IMG/VR virus record: IMGVR_UViG_3300027156_000015
Coordinates: 1 to 43,563 of that record
From: a virus
Strand: one strand, 5' to 3'
DNA length: 43,563 nucleotides
This document shows positions 18,008 through 26,207 of the stretch, piece after piece. Each line of letters begins with the position of its first letter. Within the stretch, counting starts at the first letter, position 1. The translations under genes were made by a program, and so were the position numbers. The notes under the pieces were generated by a model that worked only from the letters and a program-made list of their open reading frames with translations, was not told the origin of the DNA and made no database searches.

Positions 18008-18015
18008 CAAATATA
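18008..18015 (-). promoter_or_regulatory. -7 promoter element TATATTTG upstream of scaffold gene
   Basis: Perfect TAnnTTTG in the 32-nt gap between the portal stop and scaffold ATG, 20 nt before the ATG. No clear TTTG at -33. Confidence 0.4.
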
Positions 18016-18019
18016 TAAA

Positions 18020-20353
18020 TTATTGTGGTTCATTGGGTTGAGGTTGTTCCCCTTGTTGTTGAGCTTCCATTTGAGCTTGCTCTTGTTCCATTTGAGCTTG
18101 CTGTTGAAGTTGCATTTCTTCTTGTTGCTTCTTAGTAAAATAAGAATTAACTATTGATTGCAAAGCTTCATCAAGAGGTTTGCTTAACTCAAATGATTTA
18201 AGTAAAACATTTTGTACAAATTCTTGCTGAGATAAGTCTTGTTTCATCTTCATTTCTGTAGAAACCATAGTTACCTTAGTTTGACCTTGCATTTGTTCTA
18301 ATTGCATATCTGCTTGAGCCTTAGCTTGAATAGATTGCTGTTGAGACTGAGCATTCATTTGTGAATTCTGCTGAGCCTTTTGCATATCATATTTTTGCTT
18401 ATTCTTTTTAGCCTTTGTTAAATACATTTCAGCTAGTTTAACATTCTTAATGCTTCTAACTCTAAATGCATCTTCAAATTCAATCATACCTGCAGACAAA
18501 GCAGTTTGAATCATTGCTTCAAGAAATTGTCTTTCTCTGTCGTCTGGCATTACTTCAATCTTAACATCAAATGCTTTGCCCTTTATTTTATCTGGACTTA
18601 AATAATCTTCGTACTGCTTTCCTCCGTACAAAACAGAATCATAAAGTAATAAAGATATTTTAAATGCAGTCTGCTCGTATATGTTTAAATAAGCATCATA
18701 TATAAAATCTGTTGCATTGTTAGATGCTTGTATTTGAGACTGTTGGACACCTAATCCTGTTTTTGGATTAACTGTAGCACCTTCTCTATATTCATTTACT
18801 CCAATCTCATCTCTTAAACGGTCTAGGTAGTGATTATAAACCATAATCAACTGTTGGATTTGGCTTACACTACCAGAGTTTGGAGCTTCTTGAATTGGAA
18901 CTTGATTTATACTATCTCCATCTTCTGTTCTACGCTTATAGTAAATATTACCAGTTTGGTCATAAACAGATTGTAACTCTAATGGAGTTAATGCTTTAGC
19001 TTGCCCGATGTTAATATCTGATAAAGAATCAATATCTATAATCAAACCAGATGGTCTAAGTTTAGCTATTAATTGTTGAATCTTAAGGTGAGCTAATGTC
19101 ATTTGACGAATAGAAGTTTCCATCCTTTCTGGAATAGCCATATTCTCTAAGTCAAGGTTTTCGTGCATATATACACTATAACTAAAATAAGCATTAGCCA
19201 TCTCCTTTGTAGTAGAAGGCTTAATCATATTCTTAGCTACTCCCCACTCAAGCATCATATCACTATTTAACACATATACTCCACGATATATAACATACAT
19301 ATCCTTGGTAATTAACTCTTTGTTATCACCAAGTCTTTGAGGAGCTTTATCTTTTCTATCAACAGCAGTAAGATTGCCATACTTGTTAGTTTTGGCTTGA
19401 TACATCATACTGTCTATTGTTTTGATTTCATAATCCAAAACATCTACAGACCAATCATCATAAGGTCTATCAATAGAATATCTAAATCTGTCATCCCATT
19501 TAACAGTCTGAGTATATTGCTTTGCTTTTTGAGCTAGCAAAAATATTTTCTCTTCTGGCATATCTGGGTATGTATTTCTAATATCCACCAATTTCATAGA
19601 AATAATCTCTCCTATAAATGATACATCTCTAAAATCATCATAGTTTGAAAATCCATAAAAACTATTTTCTGGGACTACTCTTCTAATATTAATTTTACCA
19701 TTAGCAGTAGTAGTAACTTTAGTAGCACCTAATCCCGTCTCTGCTATATCTTCTATCAATTTTCTTTTTATAACAGGCCATCCATTTTCATAGAATACAA
19801 AATCAGCACCTTTCTCAAATAAAATCTCTTCTGGCATTTGATATTCTAGACCAAAGTATAATTCTAATTCATCATAATCAGCAGGGGTAAATTCTCCTTC
19901 TGACATTAACTTAACTCCTACTTGCTCTTCAATGCCTCTAACTTCGTCTCCAAAATTCATTCTGAATTCAGCTTCATCTCTATCGTACTTCTTTCTTTCT
20001 ACAGAAACGGGGTCAACAGCAGTTGCTTTTACCTTCTCATCTCTTTTAATAAAGCCACCGATAATGACTTGCATAAACTTAGGTGCAATAGCTGGAGCTT
20101 TCATATCTAGATTTACAAACGCTTCTTTTCCGTCTACGTTTAACAAATCAAGAAACTCAGCCATTGGCTGTTTACCTCTTGAAAACTTTCTATTCTTTTC
20201 AAATTTCTTATTACGTCTATTAAAATAGCCGCTGTTGTAAGCTCTTTGTAAAAACTTAGATATCTTTAGGCCCTCGGCCGTATCTCTTTTCAATCTTGAA
20301 TTGCCAAGATGGAAATTGAGAATTTCTTTATTTACTGGATTGTTATCACTCAT
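18020..20353 (-). CDS. portal protein (777 aa)
   Basis: A large protein next to TerL with the crAss-like portal start pattern: FNRRNKKFEKNRKFSRGKQP (about 40-59), LDMKAPAIAPKFMQVIIGG (about 77-95) and VKATAVDPVSVERKKYDRDE. The body is mixed alpha/beta, and the last about 120 residues are an extreme Gln/Met/Glu/Ala coiled coil (QQQ..., QMEQEQAQMEAQQQGE), consistent with the barrel/crown end seen in podoviral portals. It would form the dodecameric ring through which DNA is packaged. ATG start, about 26 nt after the TerL stop. Confidence 0.9.
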   Translation of the reverse strand: MSDNNPVNKEILNFHLGNSRLKRDTAEGLKISKFLQRAYNSGYFNRRNKKFEKNRKFSRGKQPMAEFLDLLNVDGKEAFVNLDMKAPAIAPKFMQVIIGGFIKRDEKVKATAVDPVSVERKKYDRDEAEFRMNFGDEVRGIEEQVGVKLMSEGEFTPADYDELELYFGLEYQMPEEILFEKGADFVFYENGWPVIKRKLIEDIAETGLGATKVTTTANGKINIRRVVPENSFYGFSNYDDFRDVSFIGEIISMKLVDIRNTYPDMPEEKIFLLAQKAKQYTQTVKWDDRFRYSIDRPYDDWSVDVLDYEIKTIDSMMYQAKTNKYGNLTAVDRKDKAPQRLGDNKELITKDMYVIYRGVYVLNSDMMLEWGVAKNMIKPSTTKEMANAYFSYSVYMHENLDLENMAIPERMETSIRQMTLAHLKIQQLIAKLRPSGLIIDIDSLSDINIGQAKALTPLELQSVYDQTGNIYYKRRTEDGDSINQVPIQEAPNSGSVSQIQQLIMVYNHYLDRLRDEIGVNEYREGATVNPKTGLGVQQSQIQASNNATDFIYDAYLNIYEQTAFKISLLLYDSVLYGGKQYEDYLSPDKIKGKAFDVKIEVMPDDRERQFLEAMIQTALSAGMIEFEDAFRVRSIKNVKLAEMYLTKAKKNKQKYDMQKAQQNSQMNAQSQQQSIQAKAQADMQLEQMQGQTKVTMVSTEMKMKQDLSQQEFVQNVLLKSFELSKPLDEALQSIVNSYFTKKQQEEMQLQQQAQMEQEQAQMEAQQQGEQPQPNEPQ

Positions 20354-20361
20354 AAGTATAG

Positions 20362-20369
20362 CAAAAGTA
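20362..20369 (-). promoter_or_regulatory. -7 promoter element TACTTTTG upstream of portal
   Basis: Perfect TAnnTTTG in the TerL-portal gap, 8 nt before the portal ATG. Would allow a portal-first transcript. Confidence 0.35.
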
Positions 20370-20379
20370 CAAAATTACA

Positions 20380-22401
20380 TTACACGGTAATCTTATATGT
20401 TTTTAATGGTAAAGCAGAGAGTCTAATCTCCTCTTTATGACTTTCCAAAGATACACCAGAAAGAAGACTAATCATAAAAGCCACAGTCCTATCAAATGGA
20501 GTACGATTTTCGTGGTCATACGCTAAAAGCTCTTCTAGTAAATCATTGAAGTATATTTTCTCGCAATGATTCTCTATGTAAGAAATAGCTGTTTCTAATT
20601 GTCTGGCCATAGCAAATGCATCAGCAGAAGCTACCCCGTATTTCCCAGGGCCGCCCTGTCTTCTTTTGAATCTGTCTATAGCAGCCATTGGCGTCTTTAA
20701 TAAATAAGCCTTAAACCCTTTGTTCTGAAAATAGTCTACAAAGTCATCTCCTACGTCATTCTCGTAACAAGCCTTGTATCCATAGAATACAGCCGCTTTT
20801 AACATTTCATCGTGAAACATACTTTTAAGTCTAGGCCTTCCCACATATTCTGCCACTGGCATACCTGTATTGTTAGGGTCTTTCATATCTAGCTTTTCAA
20901 ATATATAGCAAGCACCCATTGACCCCTTGCCACTAATGACAGAGGATTTAAAAGGGTCAATACCACTAGAGTAGATATGATTATTTGCAGGAGTCTTATA
21001 TCCTCCAATTTCTACCCATTTATTCTGCATCTCTTTAGGAGGGAACTTGTGAACAAGCCAACCTCCTTCTTTGTCATCCGTCCAATCTACAGTCTTATTA
21101 TCTTTCCAATACAACCTAACTCTACGGATAGGCGCATTCTCTTCTTTTAAGAAATCTAGTTGATTGTATATTTTTTCAGCATTGAAGTAACACTTTTTAG
21201 CATCAATCATAAATGCCTCGTTCTCGTCAAATGGATTCATACGAACCTCTTCTGACAACTGCTCTTTGTCTGTAATTAACTTTCTTTGGCTAATCAAGTA
21301 CTCCTTGCTTCCCATTTCAATCTTAATGCCGAACCTTTCGTAGATATACTTCTTTTGCCTATCAGTAGGTGTATCAATAATTGACTGTCCGTATTCGTCT
21401 ATAAATCCCTCGTAGCCATCGTAGGCTGGACAGAAGTATCTGTATAAACCAGAAGATGTCATTTGGTTTTCAAAATGATTAGAAGCGTCATATAGTTTCT
21501 TGTAGGGTTCTCCTCCAGACCTAGCATCGTTAGCTGTAGATGGTATCAAGCAGAATCCTACTTTAATAGCTCCTCTACCCATAGTCTTTTTTACAATCGG
21601 CCAGTACTGGTTAACAGATACCTCCTTTGGCCACTTGCCTGCCTCATCCATTAGAAGGGCAGTAACACGACCAGAGTCGTAAGAGTTAAGAGCAGTATTT
21701 TTATAATTAATTTTTGACTCTAAGCCAATATCATCGTCAAATATCTTTCCCTTCTCTCTACCCTTTACTTTCTTCTTATCTTTCTTTTTCTTGAATACTA
21801 GCTCTGTCTTAGTCTCTTCATCTTCGGCCCTAGGTTTAAGAAATACAGGAAGGTTTCTATATCCGTTCATTACCATATACACAAACGCATCTGAGGCATC
21901 CTTTCCTGTCTTAGATATAATACCACAGAAAGACTTTCGTTTAGTTATAGACTTCCATACAAGGTATGCTGTTGCTTGAGAGGTAGCACCTTCACGACGC
22001 TTCTTGATACGAACAATTCCAAAGCAATAGGGCAATGCCTCGCAGTAGTCTTGGAAAAAGTAATACCTTCTGTCTACATCTCTATAGTCTGGGTTGTTGC
22101 CATCCTCTAGTGTCCAATAGTTTAAATAAAAATAATGAAGCCCTGTAATATAGGTTACTTGCCCATTGTTTAAAAACCAGTACCCATCATTAATTCTTCT
22201 CCACTCTTGTATAATAAAGTCTCTTTGCTCATCCGAGTATATAGGACTTCCATCTTCATCAAACTCTAATTCATCAAATATATCTGGCGCTTCTGTTTTA
22301 TAAAACTTTTGTTGGTCTTTCTCTAAATCTACATTATCAATAACTTCTGGCTTAGCAGGAAGTTTATACTTTATTCCATATACTTCTATATAACTACTCA
22401 T
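20380..22401 (-). CDS. terL: terminase large subunit (673 aa)
   Basis: Two-domain packaging motor. ATPase: KKRREGATSQATAYLVW (133-149) is the non-classical Walker A seen in crAss-like terminases, and ALLMDEAGKW (248-257) is Walker B with the catalytic acid. Nuclease: GIDPFKSS (D482), YENDVGDDF (E547) and ASADAFAMA (D594) supply the three acidic metal ligands of the RNase H-like fold. A Lys-rich insertion lies at about 204-217. I start at ATG 22401 (MSSYIEVYG), which overlaps the upstream stop by 8 nt. A start 14 codons earlier would overlap by 50 nt. Confidence 0.95.
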   Translation of the reverse strand: MSSYIEVYGIKYKLPAKPEVIDNVDLEKDQQKFYKTEAPDIFDELEFDEDGSPIYSDEQRDFIIQEWRRINDGYWFLNNGQVTYITGLHYFYLNYWTLEDGNNPDYRDVDRRYYFFQDYCEALPYCFGIVRIKKRREGATSQATAYLVWKSITKRKSFCGIISKTGKDASDAFVYMVMNGYRNLPVFLKPRAEDEETKTELVFKKKKDKKKVKGREKGKIFDDDIGLESKINYKNTALNSYDSGRVTALLMDEAGKWPKEVSVNQYWPIVKKTMGRGAIKVGFCLIPSTANDARSGGEPYKKLYDASNHFENQMTSSGLYRYFCPAYDGYEGFIDEYGQSIIDTPTDRQKKYIYERFGIKIEMGSKEYLISQRKLITDKEQLSEEVRMNPFDENEAFMIDAKKCYFNAEKIYNQLDFLKEENAPIRRVRLYWKDNKTVDWTDDKEGGWLVHKFPPKEMQNKWVEIGGYKTPANNHIYSSGIDPFKSSVISGKGSMGACYIFEKLDMKDPNNTGMPVAEYVGRPRLKSMFHDEMLKAAVFYGYKACYENDVGDDFVDYFQNKGFKAYLLKTPMAAIDRFKRRQGGPGKYGVASADAFAMARQLETAISYIENHCEKIYFNDLLEELLAYDHENRTPFDRTVAFMISLLSGVSLESHKEEIRLSALPLKTYKITV

Positions 22402-23011
22402 TTGTTTCAAAATGTTTTTTAGTGAACTTATCAATCTTGTCAAACATAGATATACCTACGCCATTCAAAGCGTATGCTTTTACAACTTTTTCTTTTGATA
22501 TATCTTCTATAAAATTATGCTTTTTAAAATGAGCAATCATTCTGCTAAATTTATTTGGAGAATTTGGAAAGTCTCTTTTATAATCATTGGCAGTAAAATA
22601 CGCATACCTACCAGCCCATAGCATAAAAGAACAGAATCTTAGTTTCATCCCAAGTATTTCAGATACCTGTTCTATCTGTAATAAGAATTCGTACATCTTT
22701 TTTACAGAATAATCTTTTACCCTAATCTTATTGATACCTATCTCTACTCCTTTCTTTTTAGCCTTACTTCTTTCATTTACAGCAAACCTTTGTAGATTAA
22801 ATATATGCTTTTGCATCCTATATATCCTTTGGTCTCTTTTAAGAAGCTGGTATCTTAGTTCATTGTACTTCTTATTCTTTTCTTTTCGTACCTCTCTTAC
22901 CTTGTTCTGATTAATCTTCATTCTATGACGCTCCATCTTAAGCAAGTTCTGCGTTTCTATATAAGCCTCATATACTTCTTCTCTAGTAGCGTCTTTGGTT
23001 ATATAACTCAT
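22394..23011 (-). CDS. basic coiled-coil / winged-helix-like protein, small terminase candidate (205 aa)
   Basis: The N-terminal half is a strongly basic helix (RHRMKINQNKVREVRKEKNK and onwards). The C-terminal half (about 110-205) reads like a winged-helix domain: YEFLLQIEQVSEILGMKLRF, then RFCSFMLWAGRYAYFTANDY, then a basic turn and IAHFKKHNFIEDIS. It lies immediately upstream of TerL with an 8-nt overlap, where small terminase subunits usually lie. DNA binding is a fair guess, and TerS is a positional hypothesis only. Confidence 0.7.
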   Translation of the reverse strand: MSYITKDATREEVYEAYIETQNLLKMERHRMKINQNKVREVRKEKNKKYNELRYQLLKRDQRIYRMQKHIFNLQRFAVNERSKAKKKGVEIGINKIRVKDYSVKKMYEFLLQIEQVSEILGMKLRFCSFMLWAGRYAYFTANDYKRDFPNSPNKFSRMIAHFKKHNFIEDISKEKVVKAYALNGVGISMFDKIDKFTKKHFETNE

Positions 23012-23301
23012 CTTACAAGCTGTTCAATTAATGGCTTCTGTCTTGACTTATCTTTCTCTTCATCTCCTGTAAGGGAGTTGTCAAGTTTAAGTTTTTTCAT
23101 TACATCATTAATCTCTCCAACACTATTAAACAGCTTTAATACTCTCTCCCAAGAGCTGTCTTGTCTGTCAGCTAAGTCTAGCCTAGTTAAATCGTTATTA
23201 TTTAATAACCCAGTAATCTCATTTAGCTTACGATTGAGTGCATAATAAGCACCTACAATTCCATCGTCCTCGTATAGTTTTATTTTTTCTTTGTCGGTCA
23301 T
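23008..23301 (-). CDS. small helical protein before terminase genes (97 aa)
   Basis: Acidic/basic helical 97-aa protein (LYEDDGIVGAYYALNRKLNE, then SSWERVLKLFNSVGEINDVM) with no recognised domain. It overlaps the downstream gene by 4 nt (ATGA type) and the upstream one by 4 nt, so all three are translationally coupled. Could be a packaging cofactor, given its place. Confidence 0.65.
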   Translation of the reverse strand: MTDKEKIKLYEDDGIVGAYYALNRKLNEITGLLNNNDLTRLDLADRQDSSWERVLKLFNSVGEINDVMKKLKLDNSLTGDEEKDKSRQKPLIEQLVR

Positions 23302-23906
23302 ACAGTTTCTTTAGCTAGGCAATCAGAATATTTAAGTCTGATAATTGTTTCTTGTTTGCCATTTATGTTATGCGTCATCTCGTAATCAGAGTACTTATAA
23401 GTAACAGCTATATCTCCTACTTCAAAGTCTGTGATAGAGTCTGGCTTAGCAAGTATCTTTAACTTATTAGGTATCTTGACTGGCTCTGATACTAATATGA
23501 TTCCAAATTTAGATATAGGCTCTGGCTCGTATAATCTTTCTGCCAACATATAACCATCTAGTGGTATTAGTTTTTCTTCGTCTGCGCCAAAGTAAATAAA
23601 ATTCTCTTCAATGGAGAACAGCTTGTGTCCGTGTGGGATACCTTCGTGAACCAACTCGCATTCGTCCCCCATACTACTGTGGTGTGCCAATACATACATT
23701 CCTGCTTTTAAGTTTTTATAATCGGTAAGTAAGATACCTTGAGTCAGTCCTGTTACACGACCATCCCAAGAGTATTCTGTAGCTATCTCTAAGCTAACAG
23801 ACTTTCCATTTCCTAAATCTAAATTGTGTGATTTCTTTCCGTCAATGTCAACAAGTACAATGACGCGCCTTCCTACGGGCTTTATCTTATTGTAAAGATG
23901 TTTCAT
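23298..23906 (-). CDS. GroES-like co-chaperonin candidate (202 aa)
   Basis: Begins KHLYNKIKPVGRRVIVLVD, resembling the 'iKPlgDRVlV' start of GroES, and ends with GDIAVTYKYSDYEMTH then ETIIRLKYSDCLA, like the GroES roof/base strands. Phage co-chaperonins (T4 gp31, RB49 CocO) help fold capsid protein, which fits a gene at the head of the morphogenesis operon. At 202 aa it is about twice the bacterial length, so it may be a tandem or extended version. It starts the operon served by the operator/promoter at 23923-23945. Confidence 0.5.
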   Translation of the reverse strand: MKHLYNKIKPVGRRVIVLVDIDGKKSHNLDLGNGKSVSLEIATEYSWDGRVTGLTQGILLTDYKNLKAGMYVLAHHSSMGDECELVHEGIPHGHKLFSIEENFIYFGADEEKLIPLDGYMLAERLYEPEPISKFGIILVSEPVKIPNKLKILAKPDSITDFEVGDIAVTYKYSDYEMTHNINGKQETIIRLKYSDCLAKETV

Positions 23907-23922
23907 TTGCTTTGGTTATTTG

Positions 23923-23945
23923 CAAATATACGAAACGATTCGTAT
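23923..23945 (-). promoter_or_regulatory. late promoter with embedded palindromic operator
   Basis: The minus strand has TATATTTG (23923-23930), a perfect -7 element, 17 nt before the GroES-like ATG. Overlapping its upstream edge is the palindrome ATACGAA-N4-TTCGTAT (23928-23945, 7-bp arms). The same ACGAA-N4-TTCGT site occurs at 27111-27124 and 27210-27225 in the central divide. Binding here would sit on the promoter, as for a repressor or activator of the packaging/structural genes. Confidence 0.6.
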
Positions 23946-23956
23946 TTGTATCAGAA

Positions 23957-24262
23957 TTATTTAAATCTTTCTCCTTTACCAGAACTTTTTCCAGAACGGT
24001 ATACTTGAGAATTTTTCCCCCATAAAAAATGGTAGGCCCACCATCCAGCAGATAGCTTAGATGAGTTTGCTTCTTTAGCGTGTCTTTGTTTGTATTGCTT
24101 TCTTGCCTCTGCGCTATAGTTAGAAGAATAACCTTTAGCTCCAAATCTAACCATACGTACTTTATCTCCTTCCTTAGCAAGTACTACTTTTTTGTGCGTA
24201 CCATCAGATGCGTCTTTAGGTTTATTATAACCAGAGAATTTCTCTCCTCTATATTCTACCAT
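23957..24262 (-). CDS. conserved small phage protein, 'VRFG...RH...W' type (101 aa)
   Basis: Contains KVRMVRFGAKGYSSNY, EARKQYKQRHAKEA and AGWWAYHFLWG. This order (VRFG, R-x(5)-RH, then a W-rich patch) is a pattern I recognise from many phage genomes, usually next to a DUF5872 protein, as here. Very basic. Overlaps the upstream stop by 1 nt. Function not known. Association with packaging or head assembly is inferred from position. Confidence 0.7.
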   Translation of the reverse strand: MVEYRGEKFSGYNKPKDASDGTHKKVVLAKEGDKVRMVRFGAKGYSSNYSAEARKQYKQRHAKEANSSKLSAGWWAYHFLWGKNSQVYRSGKSSGKGERFK

Positions 24263-24648
24263 TATCTATATTTTTTAGCTATTGATGCAACTGACTTAGG
24301 TTGCTTTACAAATTGTTTTCCTTTGCTGTTACCTTCTGCTTTTGCCTTATTGGTTGAAGCTCTTTGAGAAGGACTCAATGCTTTCCAAGCAGCTTCTGGA
24401 AGATATCTTCTTTTACCTTCAGATGGTTTACCAGAAGATGTAGTCCATTTCTGTTTGCTCCATTTAGATAATGCATTGCCACTAGACTTTGCTCCTCTAT
24501 ATCCACCACCTGCTTTTTTATACAATCCAACAGCTAGTTGAGCTTTTCTTGCACTCCACTCACCCGCATCACCACCCTTGCTTCCAGACTTTACTCTAGA
24601 TACAATTCCCGACCACAATGCTGGTTTTGTTTTTTGTGCAGTACTCAT
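24262..24648 (-). CDS. DUF5872-like basic protein (128 aa)
   Basis: Lys/Ser/Gly-rich with KWTTSSGKPSEGKRRYLPEA (about 69-88), AAWKALSPSQRASTNKAKAE and KGKQFVKQP, the pattern I associate with DUF5872. These proteins are common in phages and nucleocytoplasmic viruses and are of unknown role. Its ATG overlaps the stop of the 41-aa gene upstream (ATGA), and its stop overlaps the next gene. Strongly positive charge suggests nucleic-acid contact. Confidence 0.7.
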   Translation of the reverse strand: MSTAQKTKPALWSGIVSRVKSGSKGGDAGEWSARKAQLAVGLYKKAGGGYRGAKSSGNALSKWSKQKWTTSSGKPSEGKRRYLPEAAWKALSPSQRASTNKAKAEGNSKGKQFVKQPKSVASIAKKYR

Positions 24649-24770
24649 CGTCCTTGTCCTTTATAAGCTTTTGGCTGAGGTGAATGTTTATTATAAGTTT
24701 TTTTAGCAGAGCCTGTTTTGCGCTTGCCAAATGAAACCTTGTTACTATTTACTTTAGCTGATTTTGCCAC
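24645..24770 (-). CDS. tiny basic phage protein '...NKHSPQPKAYKGQGR' (41 aa, GTG start)
   Basis: Frame GTG 24770 to TGA 24645, 41 codons: AKSAKVNSNKVSFGKRKTGS, then KKTYNKHSPQPKAYKGQGR. The ending NKH-x-P-x-PK-x-Y-(K/R)GQGR recurs in small proteins near packaging genes in many phages, by memory. The GTG lies inside the end of the 86-aa gene, and the TGA shares ATGA with the DUF5872 start, so both junctions are overlapping. Confidence 0.6.
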   Translation of the reverse strand: MAKSAKVNSNKVSFGKRKTGSAKKTYNKHSPQPKAYKGQGR

Positions 24771-25014
24771 CTCTACGTTTTACAAATGATTCAAATTGTT
24801 CCTTAGACATTTCTATTTCGTTTCCGTTTTTGTCTTTTACCTTATAGGTTTTTGTACCTTTAGCGTTTTTATCAATAGGTTTTTCTTGCTGTAATTTTAC
24901 TTTACCTGCAGTAATATCATTTATTCTTTGAATAAACTCTCCTCTGTTGTACATCTTGGTTGTATCCTGTCCTTGCTTAGACTTTATGATACCTGTGATT
25001 TTCTTTAAGTCCAT
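24754..25014 (-). CDS. small hypothetical protein (86 aa)
   Basis: Basic, Lys/Gln-rich. Begins LKKITGIIKSKQGQDTTKMY and ends EMSKEQFESFVKRRGGKIS. No recognised domain. Part of the run of small basic genes before the packaging genes. Its 3' end overlaps the 41-aa GTG gene. Confidence 0.6.
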   Translation of the reverse strand: MDLKKITGIIKSKQGQDTTKMYNRGEFIQRINDITAGKVKLQQEKPIDKNAKGTKTYKVKDKNGNEIEMSKEQFESFVKRRGGKIS

Positions 25015-25027
25015 ATTGTTTTTTTAT

Positions 25028-25315
25028 TTATTGCTTAATCTTAGCTCTTCTAGCAGCTGCAGCCAAACGACCAGCAACTCTTGCTTTATCATCAGCTTTT
25101 ATCTGGTCATCAATTCTTTTAACTTCCATTTCATTATCTTTCATAGCTTTCATATATCCAGCTTCTTGCTTAGCAGTTCTACCTTCTGAATTCTTAGGCT
25201 CTTCTTTTTTTCTTGAAGCAATTATTTTTGCAGCATTTTGTCTGTCTTCTTCTTTCATCTTAGCTACTTGAGCTGGAGTTTTACCTTGGTAGATATTCTT
25301 TAAATCTTGTGCCAT
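25028..25315 (-). CDS. small charged helical protein (95 aa)
   Basis: An almost entirely helical, Lys/Glu/Asp/Ala-rich protein (IYQGKTPAQVAKMKEEDRQN, then VKRIDDQIKADDKARVAGRL). Not recognised. ATG start, 1 nt after the stop of the 52-aa gene and 13 nt before the next gene. Confidence 0.6.
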   Translation of the reverse strand: MAQDLKNIYQGKTPAQVAKMKEEDRQNAAKIIASRKKEEPKNSEGRTAKQEAGYMKAMKDNEMEVKRIDDQIKADDKARVAGRLAAAARRAKIKQ

Positions 25316-25316
25316 A

Positions 25317-25475
25317 TTATTTTGTTTTCTTTTTGACTGTTTTGTTTGTCTGCTTTTTAGCAGCTGGTTTCTTTTTGGGTGCTTTGGCTTTTACTTCTTT
25401 AACTTCTGATACAAAGATATGAGCTGGCTGTTCTTTAGTAAATAGGCTTTTAATAAATGCTATAATTTTTTTCAT
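25317..25475 (-). CDS. very basic small protein with Lys/Ala/Pro tail (52 aa)
   Basis: ATG 25475 to TAA 25317. A hydrophobic/basic start (MKKIIAFIKSLFTKEQP) is followed by a histone-like tail (KAKAPKKKPAAKKQTNKTVK). The tail suggests DNA binding or charge neutralisation. A perfect TACTTTTG promoter element (25481-25488) lies 5 nt upstream of the ATG. Confidence 0.55.
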   Translation of the reverse strand: MKKIIAFIKSLFTKEQPAHIFVSEVKEVKAKAPKKKPAAKKQTNKTVKKKTK

Positions 25476-25480
25476 ATCTA

Positions 25481-25488
25481 CAAAAGTA
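25481..25488 (-). promoter_or_regulatory. -7 promoter element TACTTTTG before small basic genes
   Basis: Perfect TAnnTTTG on the minus strand between the metalloprotein stop (25490) and the 52-aa ATG. No clear -33 TTTG. Confidence 0.35.
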
Positions 25489-25489
25489 A

Positions 25490-26110
25490 CTATTTCTTTG
25501 AAAAGTTTGTTAATATGTAATTGCGTATATCATCTGGTACTTTTTGGTAGGATTTCTTAAATACAGTAGGAGCAAGTTTCATTAACTTATTATCAGAGTG
25601 TACGCCTGTTGGGAACCTCTTTATCTCTGGAAGCATATAGTAGCTGTATAGGTATATGTTTGCTTTTTGTACGTACTGCTTTATCTGAACGGGTAGTCCC
25701 CACTCCCTAATCTTTTCAACAGACCTCATCTCACAATCTTTCTCTAACTCTACCATATCATTTAAAACTGCAAGCACTTGTTTCTTATTCATAATGATAT
25801 CTCCTGCTAACCACTCCCAAGTCTTACCACAAGCAACAGTCCACTTATCCCACCTATCGTCTGTCTTCCACTGCTCCATATGAGAGAACTCGTGAATTAA
25901 AATTTCAACCCACTCATTAAATGGTTTACCACAAGCCACCACTAAAGCTTTGTTTGTATCACAGAAGTATCCACTACAATCTTGCGTGTAGTCATCTGTT
26001 AGTACTACGTTCCTTGAAGGAGATAGCACTAACTCAATTCCGTAAGTCTTACATTGTCTTTTTACAGATGTCATAAAAGGCTTAAACTCTGTAGGTATAT
26101 CATATTTCAT
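25490..26110 (-). CDS. HExxH putative metallopeptidase (206 aa)
   Basis: ILIHEFSHMEQW (71-82) has the zinc-metallopeptidase signature HEFSH (H73, E74, H77). The preceding segment (YTQDCSGYFCDTNKALVVACGKPFNEW) resembles the strand-helix lead-in of SprT/ImmA-type phage proteins. A downstream helix with ELEKDCEMRSVE could supply the third ligand. I use ATG 26110 (MKYDIP). A TTG at 26134 is possible. Substrate unknown. It could process a phage or host protein. No signal peptide, so not an obvious lysin. Confidence 0.7.
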   Translation of the reverse strand: MKYDIPTEFKPFMTSVKRQCKTYGIELVLSPSRNVVLTDDYTQDCSGYFCDTNKALVVACGKPFNEWVEILIHEFSHMEQWKTDDRWDKWTVACGKTWEWLAGDIIMNKKQVLAVLNDMVELEKDCEMRSVEKIREWGLPVQIKQYVQKANIYLYSYYMLPEIKRFPTGVHSDNKLMKLAPTVFKKSYQKVPDDIRNYILTNFSKK

Positions 26111-26150
26111 ATGTAAGTTTTTTGGCTTACCCAAATCTACGACGGTATTG

Positions 26151-26207
26151 CCTTACAGCAAATTCCCGCATCGTAAGGGTATGTTATAACGTCAAAATGT
26201 TTATAAC
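26151..26207. repeat. two inverted repeats between RepL-like and metalloprotein genes
   Basis: CCTTAC/GTAAGG at 26151-26156 and 26173-26178, and GTTATAA/TTATAAC at 26183-26189 and 26201-26207. Together they fill the short gap between the two genes. They could be a weak terminator or mRNA processing hairpins for the RepL-like transcript. No T-tract follows. Confidence 0.4.

Noticed and set aside
22402-22443. Fourteen-codon longer start of TerL
   Set aside because: It would overlap the upstream gene by 50 nt. ATG 22401 gives an 8-nt overlap like other junctions here.
23887-24180. Minus-strand frame of 97 codons overlapping the VRFG-type protein
   Set aside because: Runs out of frame through a gene with recognisable conserved motifs and through the late promoter; treated as a shadow.
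25490-26110. HExxH protein as an endolysin
   Set aside because: No signal peptide, no cell-wall binding or known lysin motifs, and it lies with DNA-packaging-side genes rather than a lysis cassette.
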